64,000 nucleotides of DNA from Henricia sp. BOLD:AAB3569 (Eukaryota > Echinodermata > Asteroidea > Spinulosida > Echinasteridae). The DNA is taken from NCBI GenBank assembly GCA_037783545.1, contig JBBELK010000008.1:139001-203000 (forward strand). Direction: 5' to 3'. The notes under the pieces are model-generated. The model saw nothing but the letters and a program-made list of their open reading frames with translations. It did not search any database and was not told where the DNA came from. Below are positions 1-9,405 of the stretch, piece after piece. The first letter of the stretch is position 1. Every line of letters starts with the position of its first letter. The translations under genes and the position numbers were made by a program.

Positions 1-348
1 CCTAAAGTCAAAAAGATCACCGCTACTAAACAAAAAGATCCTAAACGAGTACAACTCGGCAAGAAGCTCGCCGCGCACAACAAACTTATTAAAGAGCAAA
101 ATGTCAAGTTGAGAGAGGCGGCTATTGAACTAAAGGTCTCCGATAGTAGTCCGACGGAAAGCGGCGGCAACAACTACGAGTGGTACGCATTGGCGGCTGT
201 AATAGGAGTTGGGGCGTCGATATATATATTTAAATTAGTTACTAGTAAAAATGTGGCGAGCTACTCTAACGAGAAAGTTAAACCAAAAGTCGTCAGAGAT
301 GTCTCCGTTGAATCTAACCGCTCGGAATTACGAGGCATGGAAGATTAA
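1..348 (+). CDS. Small basic membrane protein of a virus-like element, 5' end outside window
   Basis: The frame is open from the first base, so the start lies to the left; no ATG is needed inside the window. The visible 115 residues are a Lys/Arg-rich segment (about residues 1-50, including DPKRVQLGKKLAAHNK), a short acidic and Gly/Ser stretch, one membrane helix (about residues 61-81, starting at YEWYALAAV), and a charged tail. I recognise the KR-V-x-GKKLAAHN pattern from small proteins that accompany Polinton/Maverick-like elements in cnidarians and molluscs; their function is unknown. It lies 43 bases before the next gene on the same strand. A virion or internal-membrane protein is an inference. 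Confidence 0.6.
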   Translation, partial: PKVKKITATKQKDPKRVQLGKKLAAHNKLIKEQNVKLREAAIELKVSDSSPTESGGNNYEWYALAAVIGVGASIYIFKLVTSKNVASYSNEKVKPKVVRDVSVESNRSELRGMED

Positions 349-378
349 CAAAATGATTTAAATATTATAGAATATAAT

Positions 379-386
379 TATAAATA
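379..386 (+). promoter_or_regulatory. TATA-like box before the 77-residue gene
   Basis: The sequence TATAAATA ends six bases before the ATG at 392, in a very AT-rich 43-base gap. Virus-like DNA elements often use such AT-rich late promoters, but the distance is short and the assignment is only suggestive. Confidence 0.25.
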
Positions 387-391
387 AAAGA

Positions 392-625
392 ATGGATCAA
401 AAAACTATTGCAAACACCGTTTATCACTCGGTGGTGTTGTCTGCGATGACGATAGGCTTCGCTATGCTGGGTAAAAAATTGTTAAATATAACTCACGTAA
501 ATTTAGGTACGGTAGACGTCTCGGATGTCGTTAAACTAACTGCGTGGGTTACCGCGTCTGAATTTACGATGGCTTGGTTGATTAAACAGGGCATATTACC
601 GGCCAACGTAATGACCGCAGTTTAA
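392..625 (+). CDS. Small two-helix membrane protein of the virus-like element
   Basis: A complete 77-codon ORF beginning MDQKTIANTVYHSVVLSAM. It contains one hydrophobic segment at about residues 13-30 and a second, weaker one at about 47-65. Small proteins starting MD-x-K-x-x-N with this layout occur beside the same neighbours in Polinton-like elements. Function is unknown; a virion membrane component is possible. It sits between two other same-strand genes with short AT-rich gaps, as expected in a compact viral gene block. The start is the only ATG compatible with the conserved N-terminus. Confidence 0.6.
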   Translation: MDQKTIANTVYHSVVLSAMTIGFAMLGKKLLNITHVNLGTVDVSDVVKLTAWVTASEFTMAWLIKQGILPANVMTAV

Positions 626-692
626 AAAATGTATTTTTGATTTAATAAATGTAAGGTGATAATAAAGAATGGCTGCAGAAGAAATATAAACT

Positions 693-2387
693 ATGCCCAT
701 GGAGGGGTTTAAACCAGAAGAAACTAAAGCCCGCGATGCGGAAGAAGGTTATACCCTTAGTGATATTCAACCCGGGCTTGAAGGTCGATTTGCCGGTCTT
801 CAAGACACCGGACTTACACTAAAACCACGACCTATAAGTGTGTCTATTGAAAGCGCCGGAGTTTTTAGAGAGGGATACAAGAATACAGGACCTGTTAACG
901 ATTTATATAAATCGTTGGGGATTGATTTAGAAACAGTCATTCCAAATTATGAAAAATTTTACACCGGCGAAGACGGTCTATTATATTATAAAATAGATGA
1001 CGAAATAAAAATTAGATTGAGCACTAAAAAGTCGACTAGCCGTAATCGTTCCAATTTTTTAACTAAATCCGGAATAGAAAAATCAGCTAAAAATGCGGGG
1101 TTAACCAGTAAACGAGTTAAGAATTTTATAACAAACGAGTTGAAATTAGTTGATGTACCGCAAGACGATTCGCTTAGTGCTTTAGTAGAACAACCAGAAG
1201 ATCCAAACGTAACAACAGACTCTATAGACCCAACGTTAAGACCCACTGAAGACAAAAAAATTTTCGAAGACCGCTATATAGAAACGACAAAATATTTGGC
1301 GAATGATAAAATTGATTATGAAGTAAATGTAGACGAAAGCATAGATGCCACCTGGGGAGACAGACAGTACCGCATTACGGGCGAAGGCGGAAAACCACTG
1401 ACCCCCCTACAGCTAATGGGCTCGTACAATGATGGCGAAGAGTTTGTCAGAGCGCTAGGAGTGCCTGAAAAAGTAATTGAATACACGAAAGCAGAGTTGG
1501 AAATTTTTGCTATAAACGTGAATGACCTTACTCCTAGAGATTTAGTAAAGACAAGTTCATTCGCCAATTTAAGTAAATCATTTGATGAAATGGTTGAGTT
1601 TGTGAATCAAAATGAAACTTTGTCTTCCTTAGATGACAACTTTATTAGACGTCGCCCCGTCGATACATTTGTACAAACGGAGGGACTAAACTTTAGAGAA
1701 CTCGAGGGCTTGGCCGCCAAGTTTGAGACATTTCGGGGTAATTTAGAAGCAAATTTAATAGAATTAGACCACGTTAATGAGGAATTATCGATAGTTGCTG
1801 AAGAATTAAGTGTAGCTGAACAAGAAAACGACGAATCAAAAATCGCTAAATTAAAAAATACTTTACAAATATTGTACGATGAACGATTGCTTAGACTAGA
1901 AGCGGCTAGCGTAAATGAAAAGGGTACAAGAAGGCAAATTAATAGAATAAAAGAAACTATAGAGCGAATGAAAAATATCGATAAGACTCTAGGCGATAAA
2001 ATTAAAACGCTATTTAGAGAACAGGGTGTCACGGTCTTAAGCCTTCTAGCCGCGTTTTCTTTAACGATAAGCACGGTAATAGCGGGCGTTGTAGCTGCAG
2101 TGAGAGGGGCAGGTGGGAGTAGTGGCGGTGGATCACTCGCACCGTCGCAGCCTACTAATCTAAATAACGTTACGGAATGGATAAAACGCCACCTAGAAAA
2201 CTTGGCAAATTTGTTAAAGAAGCTGGGAGCTAAAGCGTTAGCCGCATTGCCGGCGATATTAGGAAGCGTAGCAAGTTGGTTATTTAATATGCTAGGCACG
2301 ATTGTAGGATTTTTAGCGGGGCATGTCTGGGCAATGATAAGCGGAGTTGCTCTGTTGATATTTGTTTACGTTCAAAAGAGAATTTAA
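693..2387 (+). CDS. Coiled-coil protein with C-terminal membrane segments, virus-like element
   Basis: An intact 564-codon ORF. Residues about 80-160 form a small charged domain (GLLYYKIDDEIKIRLS, then a lysine-rich part). Residues about 345-440 are predicted coiled coil, rich in Glu, Leu, Lys and Arg. The segment LFREQGVTVLSLLAAF begins a membrane helix (about 446-468), followed by a Gly/Ser linker, an amphipathic KRHLENLANLLKKLG stretch and a long hydrophobic C-terminus (about 516-560). The LFREQG-plus-helix, glycine linker and W-x-K-x-L signature is one I recognise from a conserved protein of Polinton-like elements; its job is not known to me. An in-frame ATG at 669 is followed by TAA after six codons, so the ancestral start may have been at 669 with a later nonsense change. 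The gene converges on the 529-codon gene, with a palindrome between them. Confidence 0.7.
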   Translation: MPMEGFKPEETKARDAEEGYTLSDIQPGLEGRFAGLQDTGLTLKPRPISVSIESAGVFREGYKNTGPVNDLYKSLGIDLETVIPNYEKFYTGEDGLLYYKIDDEIKIRLSTKKSTSRNRSNFLTKSGIEKSAKNAGLTSKRVKNFITNELKLVDVPQDDSLSALVEQPEDPNVTTDSIDPTLRPTEDKKIFEDRYIETTKYLANDKIDYEVNVDESIDATWGDRQYRITGEGGKPLTPLQLMGSYNDGEEFVRALGVPEKVIEYTKAELEIFAINVNDLTPRDLVKTSSFANLSKSFDEMVEFVNQNETLSSLDDNFIRRRPVDTFVQTEGLNFRELEGLAAKFETFRGNLEANLIELDHVNEELSIVAEELSVAEQENDESKIAKLKNTLQILYDERLLRLEAASVNEKGTRRQINRIKETIERMKNIDKTLGDKIKTLFREQGVTVLSLLAAFSLTISTVIAGVVAAVRGAGGSSGGGSLAPSQPTNLNNVTEWIKRHLENLANLLKKLGAKALAALPAILGSVASWLFNMLGTIVGFLAGHVWAMISGVALLIFVYVQKRI

Positions 2388-2392
2388 AAACG

Positions 2393-2452
2393 TGACGTGA
2401 AAATGGGGCAACTCGGCTAAGCGCTTAGCCGAGTTGCCCCATTTTCACGTCA
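2393..2452. terminator. Perfect 60-bp palindrome between convergent genes
   Basis: Two 30-base arms meet with no spacer at 2422/2423 (centre TAAGCGCTTA) and pair without mismatch. The palindrome fills nearly the whole 74-base gap between the stop of the plus-strand 564-codon gene and the stop of the minus-strand 529-codon gene. RNA from either side would fold into the same strong hairpin, so a bidirectional 3'-end or processing signal is the simplest reading. A packaging or recombination site is an alternative. Confidence 0.6.
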
Positions 2453-2461
2453 TTTTACGTT

Positions 2462-4051
2462 TTAATAGACTACTTTATAAATCAAATAACCCACCCCCGC
2501 AATCGCTAAATATCCAACTATTAAAGAAGTCTTTTCTTCTTCGTGGTCGCCGGATGCCAAAACGTCATCTAGTTTAACTTTATCAACAAATGTCATTTCG
2601 TCTTGATCAATTTCAGGGGTAATTACGCGTTCTATATTATTAACTCTTGGTACCGGTTCGGATTTTAGCACCTCTGATTTAGCTTCGTAGTACGCGGCAA
2701 TTTTTGGTTTTGGGTTCGGTCGTGGTATAGGTATACTCTGAAATTCACCTGGGACCATGCTATTTATTTTAGAAGACAGATACTCGCTACTAATGCCTAA
2801 CGGTTGAGGTTTAAACACGCCCTCATCTTCATCGACGTTTAGTTGTTCGTTTAAATTTTGGTTAACCCCAGTCTGTACATTTCCGACGGCAATCTTTATG
2901 TTATTATTGTAACCCTCGTGCACGCCCACTCTCAACTCCATGTCTGAAGGAATGAGATACAACCTAGGCTTTAATACAAAGTTTAAAGGCGTTCTAGCGT
3001 ATTGTAGAGAGTATTGATACTGATTTATGCTGGTTTCTAGATTTTCCGGCGAGCTTATTAAGTCTTCGACTATGTTATTAAATTGTTTCTGCGCGTCTAA
3101 CCCGGTACTATTCGATAATGCGCTAGTTTTTGTTTGGGCTTGGGCGCCTAACAGAGCGTATACGTAAGCTCTTATCGACGCATTTATTTTTGTAACCCCC
3201 ACGTTCGTAAATACGCTATTTGTAGGCATAAAATCTTGCCACGCATCCGCAACTTTATCATCTTGCGCAATATTACTCATCACAAACGCATAGTGTTGAC
3301 CCGATGCCGGTTGTAGATCTTTTTCCCCAAAGCCCATCAGAGTAGTGTCTGAAAAATCTTCGTGATCGCCCGTCCGATTGCGTATTTCTAATATCTCTGG
3401 ATTATAATCAAAACCGATGAGAGGTTTACCATTAAAATAGGCGGCCCCCAGCCCCTTTGTATCCGCGTCTCTAGTTTGCTTGAAAGAATGAGCTTGATCG
3501 ACTCCAAATAAATTACACTCGTCAAAAAAAGCCCTTTTGTCTATCGAATTATTTAGCTTATCGAAATTGTTTTCCCCGGGTATTGCAACTACCATTTTAT
3601 ACAGTATCTTTCTGATTGTAAAGTATAAATGAAACCTAAATATAGCCGCAACGTAAACGTTGTCGGAATTCAATAAATCTGCACCCACTCCACATCCTGT
3701 AGTAGCGCACCACGTGGCAAAATTAAACTGATTTTGATAAAATAACATCGGGTCACCCGACCACCTGTCTACAGCTTCATCGGCAACTTTAGCAGTTACC
3801 ATATCCAAGCCGCCTATTTTATAATCTCGCGTTAAATCAGTAAACTTAAACGTAAACGACGACTTAGAGTTTACGACTATTTTAAGGTTATTAATTTCAA
3901 AATCAATTTTTGGTGGCGGTTTCGGATTAGATTTTTGAACTGTATCGTATATTGATCTTGCGGCCATTTTTTTAAAGTTCTTTTTGATGTATTCGTCTTT
4001 TTTATCTTGAATCCACGGTCGCGTATAATATCCATCGTACCTGTCGGCCAT
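2462..4051 (-). CDS. 529-residue tail-anchored protein of Polinton-like elements, candidate major virion protein
   Basis: An intact ORF starting MADRYDGYYTRPWIQDKK. The central motif FYQNQFNFATWCATTGCGVG (about residues 105-124) and the later GAQAQT segment (about 300) belong to a conserved family I recognise from multicopy elements in cnidarians and molluscs. The final 22 residues (ending IAGVGYLIYKVVY) form a membrane helix. Length and position among presumed structural genes make it a candidate capsid or other major virion protein, but a C-terminal membrane anchor is odd for a classic double-jelly-roll capsid protein, so this is inference. It is transcribed opposite to its neighbours, converging on the 564-codon gene across the palindrome and diverging from the triplicated genes. 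Confidence 0.65.
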   Translation of the reverse strand: MADRYDGYYTRPWIQDKKDEYIKKNFKKMAARSIYDTVQKSNPKPPPKIDFEINNLKIVVNSKSSFTFKFTDLTRDYKIGGLDMVTAKVADEAVDRWSGDPMLFYQNQFNFATWCATTGCGVGADLLNSDNVYVAAIFRFHLYFTIRKILYKMVVAIPGENNFDKLNNSIDKRAFFDECNLFGVDQAHSFKQTRDADTKGLGAAYFNGKPLIGFDYNPEILEIRNRTGDHEDFSDTTLMGFGEKDLQPASGQHYAFVMSNIAQDDKVADAWQDFMPTNSVFTNVGVTKINASIRAYVYALLGAQAQTKTSALSNSTGLDAQKQFNNIVEDLISSPENLETSINQYQYSLQYARTPLNFVLKPRLYLIPSDMELRVGVHEGYNNNIKIAVGNVQTGVNQNLNEQLNVDEDEGVFKPQPLGISSEYLSSKINSMVPGEFQSIPIPRPNPKPKIAAYYEAKSEVLKSEPVPRVNNIERVITPEIDQDEMTFVDKVKLDDVLASGDHEEEKTSLIVGYLAIAGVGYLIYKVVY

Positions 4052-4105
4052 ATTTTAATATATAATTAGATAGTATTATAAATCATAAAAACACTTTTTT
4101 TTGTT

Positions 4106-4144
4106 GGTATAAAATTGATATTATGCGACGATATTAGTAATTAA
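4106..4144 (+). pseudogene. 3' remnant of a further copy of the triplicated gene
   Basis: From about 4106 to the TAA at 4142-4144 the DNA nearly repeats the last codons of copy 1 (4841-4877), encoding IKLILCDDISN then stop, where copy 1 has IKLILCVDISD. The following 23 bases up to the next ATG also match the copy 1-copy 2 spacer. Nothing of this gene remains further upstream. It shows that the array once had at least four members or was made by unequal crossing-over. Confidence 0.7.
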
Positions 4145-4167
4145 AAATAGTATCAGTTATTAATAAA

Positions 4168-4877
4168 ATGAAACACACCTTTCTTGTCGAGACTAAAAAT
4201 CACACCTTCCAATTAAACCCGCCGATTGACAATAGTTTTGGTTGCTCACGTAAACAAATTAGGCTTTTAGACGTTAGCATGTCGTATACAATGTTTTATC
4301 ATATTGAAGAACAATTAGTTGTTCAATGGGCGCACGGCGGCGACGCTTGGAGCGAGATAATATTTGAACCTGGCTATTATTCATTACAAAGTTTAATTGA
4401 TGTGTTTAAATCTCACAATCTAGAATGGATAAGTTTCAGTATTTTAAAAAATGGTGATTTAAAAATAGAAGCGGAAGCCGGATACATTATGGCGTTTGGG
4501 CCAGTTACTAATTTACCAACCTTGAGGCTTTAGAGTTGGCGGGTGTATATAGCCCCACCCTCCATAAATGGATCAAGACTATAACGCCACTAATTGGTAA
4601 AAATCCCACTGCCATTAACATTTATTGTAATCAGATTAATACCCAAAAAAACTTTCATAACGGCCAACGAAGCAATTTGTTAGGTTTTATACCAACGCCT
4701 TTATCGTTCAAACAAGATTATACTAGAGAAATCGCAAAAAGCTTTACCGGCAATATCGGGATTCCTTTGATAAACGGCGTAATCGACGAGTTAACTTTTG
4801 AATTAAAAGATTATAGAGGCGGAGAACTCATGATCGATGATATAAAATTGATATTATGCGTCGATATTAGCGATTAA
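4168..4877 (+). pseudogene. Triplicated virion-type gene, copy 1 (frameshifted)
   Basis: Starts MKHTFLVETKNHTFQLNPPI. The first frame runs 4168-4533. A second frame, open from 4512, carries the rest to 4877 and contains the family segments NIYCNQINTQKNFHNG and LINGVIDELTFELKDYRGG. Comparison with copy 2, which is continuous here, shows one frameshift between about 4509 and 4533. The protein would be about 235 residues and mostly beta-strand in appearance, resembling the small virion-type proteins that accompany Polinton-like elements (INxx-x-NG pattern near the end). A penton or minor capsid role is inferred, not shown. Confidence 0.55.
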
Positions 4878-4898
4878 AAACGTATACACGTTAATAAA

Positions 4899-5625
4899 AT
4901 GAAACACACTTTTCTCATCAGGAGTAGAAATCAAACTTTCCAACTAAGCTCTCCGATCGATAATAGTTGCGCCATCAGATGTAAAAACATTAAGCTGTTG
5001 AGTGCCAGCGTGCGCGTTAGGATATTTTTCAATATTAAAAAATACACGACGATCGATTGGGGGACTTGGGCCCCCGGCCGCGATGGGCAAAAACATATTT
5101 CCACTATATAAGACCAATTTTAATGCCTCCTAGATATTATACCATTCACAGTTTTTTGATTTTTTTAACTCTTACAATTTGGGATGGTTAAAGTTTGATA
5201 TATTAGATGACAGTTATCTAAAAATACGGATAGAGCGTTTGAGTTTTATAGATTTCACTAAAATTGCTGAAATAGTTGGATTAACGGATGAAACCGTTTT
5301 ATTTTCGACCGACAGTACAAGGTCCATAATCGTAAAACCGTCAATCGGCGAAAGCCCCGGAGCCGTAAATGTTTATTGTAAACAAATTAATACGCAAAAC
5401 AACTTTTTTAACGGCGAAAATAGCACTCTGTTGGGAGTGGTACCGGCAACTTTTTTACACACGCACGATTACGGTCAAGCCGTCGCCAATAATTACACAG
5501 AAAATGATGGAATTCCTTTGATAAATGGAGTAATTAACGAGATTGAGTTTGAGATAAAAGATTGCAGAGGTTGCGAGATGTCGACCGATAAAATAGACTT
5601 GGTTTTATGCGCCGATGTTCAATAA
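4899..5625 (+). pseudogene. Triplicated virion-type gene, copy 2 (broken)
   Basis: Starts MKHTFLIRSRNQTFQLSSPI, 21 bases after copy 1. The opening frame stops at 5111. A second frame, 5179-5625, carries the C-terminal two thirds, including VNVYCKQINTQNNFFNGEN and LINGVINEIEFEIKDCRGC. Between them, 5112-5178 holds stops in the relevant frames. Copy 2 is continuous across the zone where copies 1 and 3 are broken, which makes it the best guide to the ancestral layout. Function as for copy 1. Confidence 0.55.
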
Positions 5626-5663
5626 AAAGTTGGATAATTAAAATAGTAATTACCATTGATAAA

Positions 5664-6331
5664 ATGAATCACACCTTTGTAATTCAGTTGCATAGTCCCA
5701 TAGACAACTCTGACGGTATCAAAAAGATAAAGTTGTTGAACGCTAGCATGCCCCTGAGATTTTTCAACATCAGAGAACGAACTAACGTCCAATGGGCCGA
5801 CGTAGGAAGCAATTCGAGGAGATCTAATATTATGAATCACCACATGGATCCCGGCATATACGACGTTAGCGAAATAATTAGAGAACTTAATTACCTACAA
5901 ATAGCTGGGTTACAGTTTTCGTGGTATCCGAGCGGCCATAAATTATATACCTCCGTAAGTCCAAAACGCGCCATTAGATTAAATAAAATTGGAGAGATAT
6001 TAGGCCTGTCTGAGGCTGGATAGCTTACGGTCAGCACATCAGCTACCCGGTAAGAGATACCATAGGGGCGATAATGATCTATTGCGAACAAATTTCTATG
6101 AACAAAAACTTTTACAACGGAAATCCGAGCACGATTTTGGGTAGCTTACCTCTGAGCGACGTCGATCGCAATTATTATAACCAAGTAGCGGATAAAGAAT
6201 ATACGGCAAAACCCGGCGTTAATTTAAATAACGGTATAATTAACGAGTTTAAATTTCAGGTAAAAGATTGTAACGAATGCCTGATTGTAGACGAACATTT
6301 AAAACTGGTTTTAAATATTGAAATTATTTAA
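5664..6331 (+). pseudogene. Triplicated virion-type gene, copy 3 (frameshifted)
   Basis: The ATG at 5664 (MNHTFVIQLHSPIDNS) is the conserved start, 38 bases after copy 2; in-frame codons upstream are not conserved. The first frame ends at 6023 just after KIGEILGLSEAG. The C-terminal part lies in another frame, 6074-6331 (MIYCEQISMNKNFYNGN and GIINEFKFQVKDCNE). The break falls at nearly the same place as in copy 1. Its stop overlaps the ATG of the next gene at 6331, as in a compact viral gene block. Confidence 0.55.
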
Positions 6332-6688
6332 TGTTAAAGTTAGTTAAACTAAAAATGGAAGCGAGATTGTCTGAACCCAGACAGCGAAAAATTTATCCAG
6401 ATCTGCGGGTAGAATCCGCGGTATTACCGGTACAGATTGACGACGAGGTAATTGTAGACAATACCGCCTACAGACTATCAAAAATCGACGGAGTAAAGAA
6501 AGAGATTGTTAGAGAGAGAGATAAACGGGCGGGGCTTTATAACAAGTACAAAAAGGTGAACGCGGTATTGACGTGGGGCGAAACATTTGCCGAAGCCACT
6601 TCCGCCGTTAGCGGGGCGGTTGGTATAGCGGCGATCGCCGGTGTCATTTCAGCGCCTTTAGGATTTATATTCGAAGGTATTGCGTACT
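6331..6688 (+). pseudogene. Hydrophobic protein of the virus-like element, 3' end cut off
   Basis: Starts MLKLVKLKMEARLSEPRQRK. A charged N-terminal half (about residues 1-85, with VRERDKRAGLYNKYKK) precedes a Gly/Ala-rich hydrophobic part (SAVSGAVGIAAIAGVISAPL). Members of this family that I recall continue for roughly another 60-100 residues through a Gly-rich membrane stretch and a helical tail. Here the likeness ends near 6688; the ORF then runs into foreign DNA up to a stop at 6753. The cut coincides with the inferred start of a retrotransposon LTR. Function unknown; a membrane-active virion protein is possible. Confidence 0.5.
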
Positions 6689-7640
6689 TGACGCCACACC
6701 CACATCTGTCCCCGAGGTTAACCATTGCTGGACAATGGAGGGCACTCTTCTAGTCGAGTTGTCAGTCTTCACACGTTCGTGCATTCTACTACTACTGACA
6801 TGACTGACGGGAGATGTGGCGTTAAACAGCGTTTTATTCATGTACATATCATCATCGGGAGAAATGCATATGTATAAGTATCACAGTGAGGTCTGTACTT
6901 GATAATCCCTGTATTTTGAAAGCTGTATTTAATTAAATGAGGGGGAAGTCGGGTTTTAGGATTTGTAAACTAAACCTATTCTGAATTGGCATATAATAAG
7001 TGACAATCCCTTACTGCATTTTGAAGTCTCTATTTAAGGCAATATAAATCAAGTTTTCAAGGAACAACTTCGAGTTGCAAGGTCTGTATTTAGAGTGTAA
7101 GTAGCATTTAGACATTTCTATTTAAAGTGACGATCTAAATATTTTGAAGTTAGTGCGGGTTCGTGGGTTGTTCACTAGTTTTAAAGTTCATACGAAAGTG
7201 ATCCACGTGATGTATTTTTGAAGTCGATAATACTTAACAGCAATATTTCTTGTATTTATAATGCACGTTTCCAAGAAGTTCGCGTTAGATAGTGCTTTAA
7301 ATGTGCAATTTGATGTGAAGTTTATTAAAGATTGACTTTCTTGGGTGATAGGAGTGATATTAAGTAATTAGTAATAATTAAGATTAATTGCAGAGTTTAG
7401 TATAGTTTAGTGTAAGTCGTAAATTTTGAGAAAGATTAATTTGAAGTGAATAGAAGTTCGTTTGACACCAAGTCGGGTCATTTCATTTTGGACAGTTACT
7501 ATATGCAGTAGCAGCTGCACTATAAATTAAAGATGGTTTATTTTTGTATATAATTAAAGTTTGTATATTTTGCGACTCCTTCCATTGTACTTTGACTATC
7601 TTTCCAGTCGCAGGGAAATCTAGCGGGTTTAACTGTGACA
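6689..7640 (+). repeat. Probable 5' LTR of a Gmr1-like retrotransposon
   Basis: The stretch begins where the viral reading frame loses likeness (TGACGCCACACC) and ends CTGTGACA immediately before a primer-binding-site-like sequence, so it has TG...CA ends. No coding is seen. The left boundary is uncertain by up to 130 bases, since TG also occurs at 6707 and 6816. No second LTR was found in the window, so target duplications cannot be read. Confidence 0.45.
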
Positions 7641-7643
7641 TTT

Positions 7644-7661
7644 TGGTGGAAGATCCGGGTA
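7644..7661 (+). other. Primer binding site of the LTR retrotransposon
   Basis: TGGTGGAAGATCCGGGTA starts three bases after the presumed LTR end. TGG at the start fits the complement of a tRNA 3' CCA, and this sequence is typical of Ty3/gypsy elements of marine invertebrates. The tRNA was not identified. Confidence 0.45.
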
Positions 7662-7891
7662 TACATGTCATTGTGTATAGGTATACGCAGTCTAACATGA
7701 AGGAAAGATAGACTCATGTTGCATGTGGAAGTGAGCTACAATTGATTTTTGTGAATGTTGTGATTATCGTTAACTGTTTTGTATTGATTTGTTACAGATT
7801 GGATTGTTGATCCAGGCTGCTGTGGTCCTGTCCTGCCCATTTGCTCTGAAGTGCTTGCTCCCGCTTTTCCGAGTTGTGAAAGTGCATCAGC

Positions 7892-9396
7892 ATGGAAGTT
7901 GAACGGTTAGCGAGCATAGAGTTGGGTTTGAAAGATGGGGAATTGTTTGAGTTTATAAAAGAGCAACAGGAACATTTGCGAATTGAACGAAAAGAGAAAG
8001 AAGAGTATGAGAAAGGAATGCGTAGGGCAAAGTTTGACTTGTTAAGACAAGAGATGGAAAGTAAGACAGTAGAATGTAGGCTGCAAGAGTTAAAGAAGGA
8101 AACGTATCAGATTGAGGTAGAAATGCCTATTACTCCTAAACACTTTGATAGTCATGACACAAGTAGGAAATCGCTGACTCCGAAACTACCACCATTTGAT
8201 GATGAGATGGATGACATTGATACACTGTTAAAAAAATCTCTGTTCATTTACAGTACATTCATATGTCAATTGGCATTACATAGCGTACTGTTTTTAAACA
8301 GTACATTCTACTTTTTTGTTTTATCTGTTTGCATACAGTAGACTCTACTGTTATTTGGAATTGTAAATTTACAGAAGATTCTTCTGTTTTTCAACAGACG
8401 ACTAAGTGTTCGTTTCGTGCATGGTTTTGTTCTTTAACAAAGCCTTCTGTACAGAAACAATTCTATGTAACTGAACGAAGCAGTCCAGGTTATTGACGAC
8501 TGTTTCTTGTTGACCTTTACAGTTCACTTTTTGTGTTGTAGATGCACCACACTTCATGTAAAATAAGTCGGCATGTTTCTCTCAATTTCCTAGTTTTTAT
8601 TTGCATGCCGGGGTGCAGTGGAGTTTCAACAGGGTGTACAATTTACCAAAAATGTAACCCGACTCACTGAAATACAGGAATATGATAAATTCAGGGGGAA
8701 TTTCCGCCTGAGTCTACTGTATTCCCGCACTTTGAGGCAGGTTACATGCTCCCGTGTATCTCCACTGCAGGCAGTATTGCACGGCAAATAAAACGCAAAT
8801 AAAAACCAAAAAATGTACGAAAATACCGACTTGCCTTTCACGACATGTAGAGCAGCTACTTCTCGTTCAAGTCGGCACTATAAACTGAACAGTCTCCAGT
8901 ATATATTTCGACATAACGCCCGCCAAAATCTGTCATTTCATACGAACGGCACAACTACAAAAAGCGCACTGCGCAGTTTGAATTTACTGCAGTGATTTCC
9001 CAGCATGCAACGTACTGGTACTCGCTATCAACGCCGCGTAATTTCTGCCGCATACCAGGGAACATAGATGGGATAACAGAAGGTCCTCTGTTACTAAACA
9101 GTAACATGGCTGTATTTTAACAGATGAAGATTAAAAGTTTTTTGTTCCTGAACAAACCTGTAATCTTACAGAACAATATTTTTTAAATGTACACAGACGG
9201 AAGAACGTTTGTGCAATAACAACAAATTCCAAAAACAGTAAAAGTTACTGTTCGATTTTGACTTTTTCAACAGAAAAACACCTGTGACTCAACACAATTT
9301 TTTACAGTGTAGGTTTGAGAGATATGCTACTGCTCAAAGATGGAAACCTGGATATTGGGCCATCAACTTAAGTGCCCTTTTAAAAGGTAAAGGCCT
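7892..9396 (+). pseudogene. gag: Gag of Gmr1-like retrotransposon, split by a DNA transposon
   Basis: The ATG at 7892 opens a charged coiled-coil N-terminus (MEVERLASIELGLKDGELFE, then Glu/Lys-rich to about residue 85), followed by LTPKLPPFDDEMDDID, a phrase typical of this family. The likeness stops at 8221, where a 1,087-bp DNA transposon is inserted. It resumes at 9312 with RFERYATAQRWKPGYWAINL and fades after 9390. The rest of Gag, including a zinc knuckle, is missing or unrecognisable. Gag would form the particle shell; this copy cannot be functional. Confidence 0.6.
8223..9309. mobile_element. Non-autonomous DNA transposon inserted in gag (1,087 bp)
   Basis: Ends are CACTGTTAAAAAA and, inverted, TTTTTTACAGTG. 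The flanking dinucleotide TA is present on both sides (8221-8222 and 9310-9311), and removing one TA with the insert brings the flanking gag frame back into register. The interior is non-coding, rich in CTGT/ACAG words (subterminal repeats), with inner inverted segments such as GTTTTTATTTGC at 8593-8604 and its complement at 8795-8806. Superfamily not assigned. Confidence 0.6.
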
Positions 9397-9405
9397 CAAC
9401 TAACA

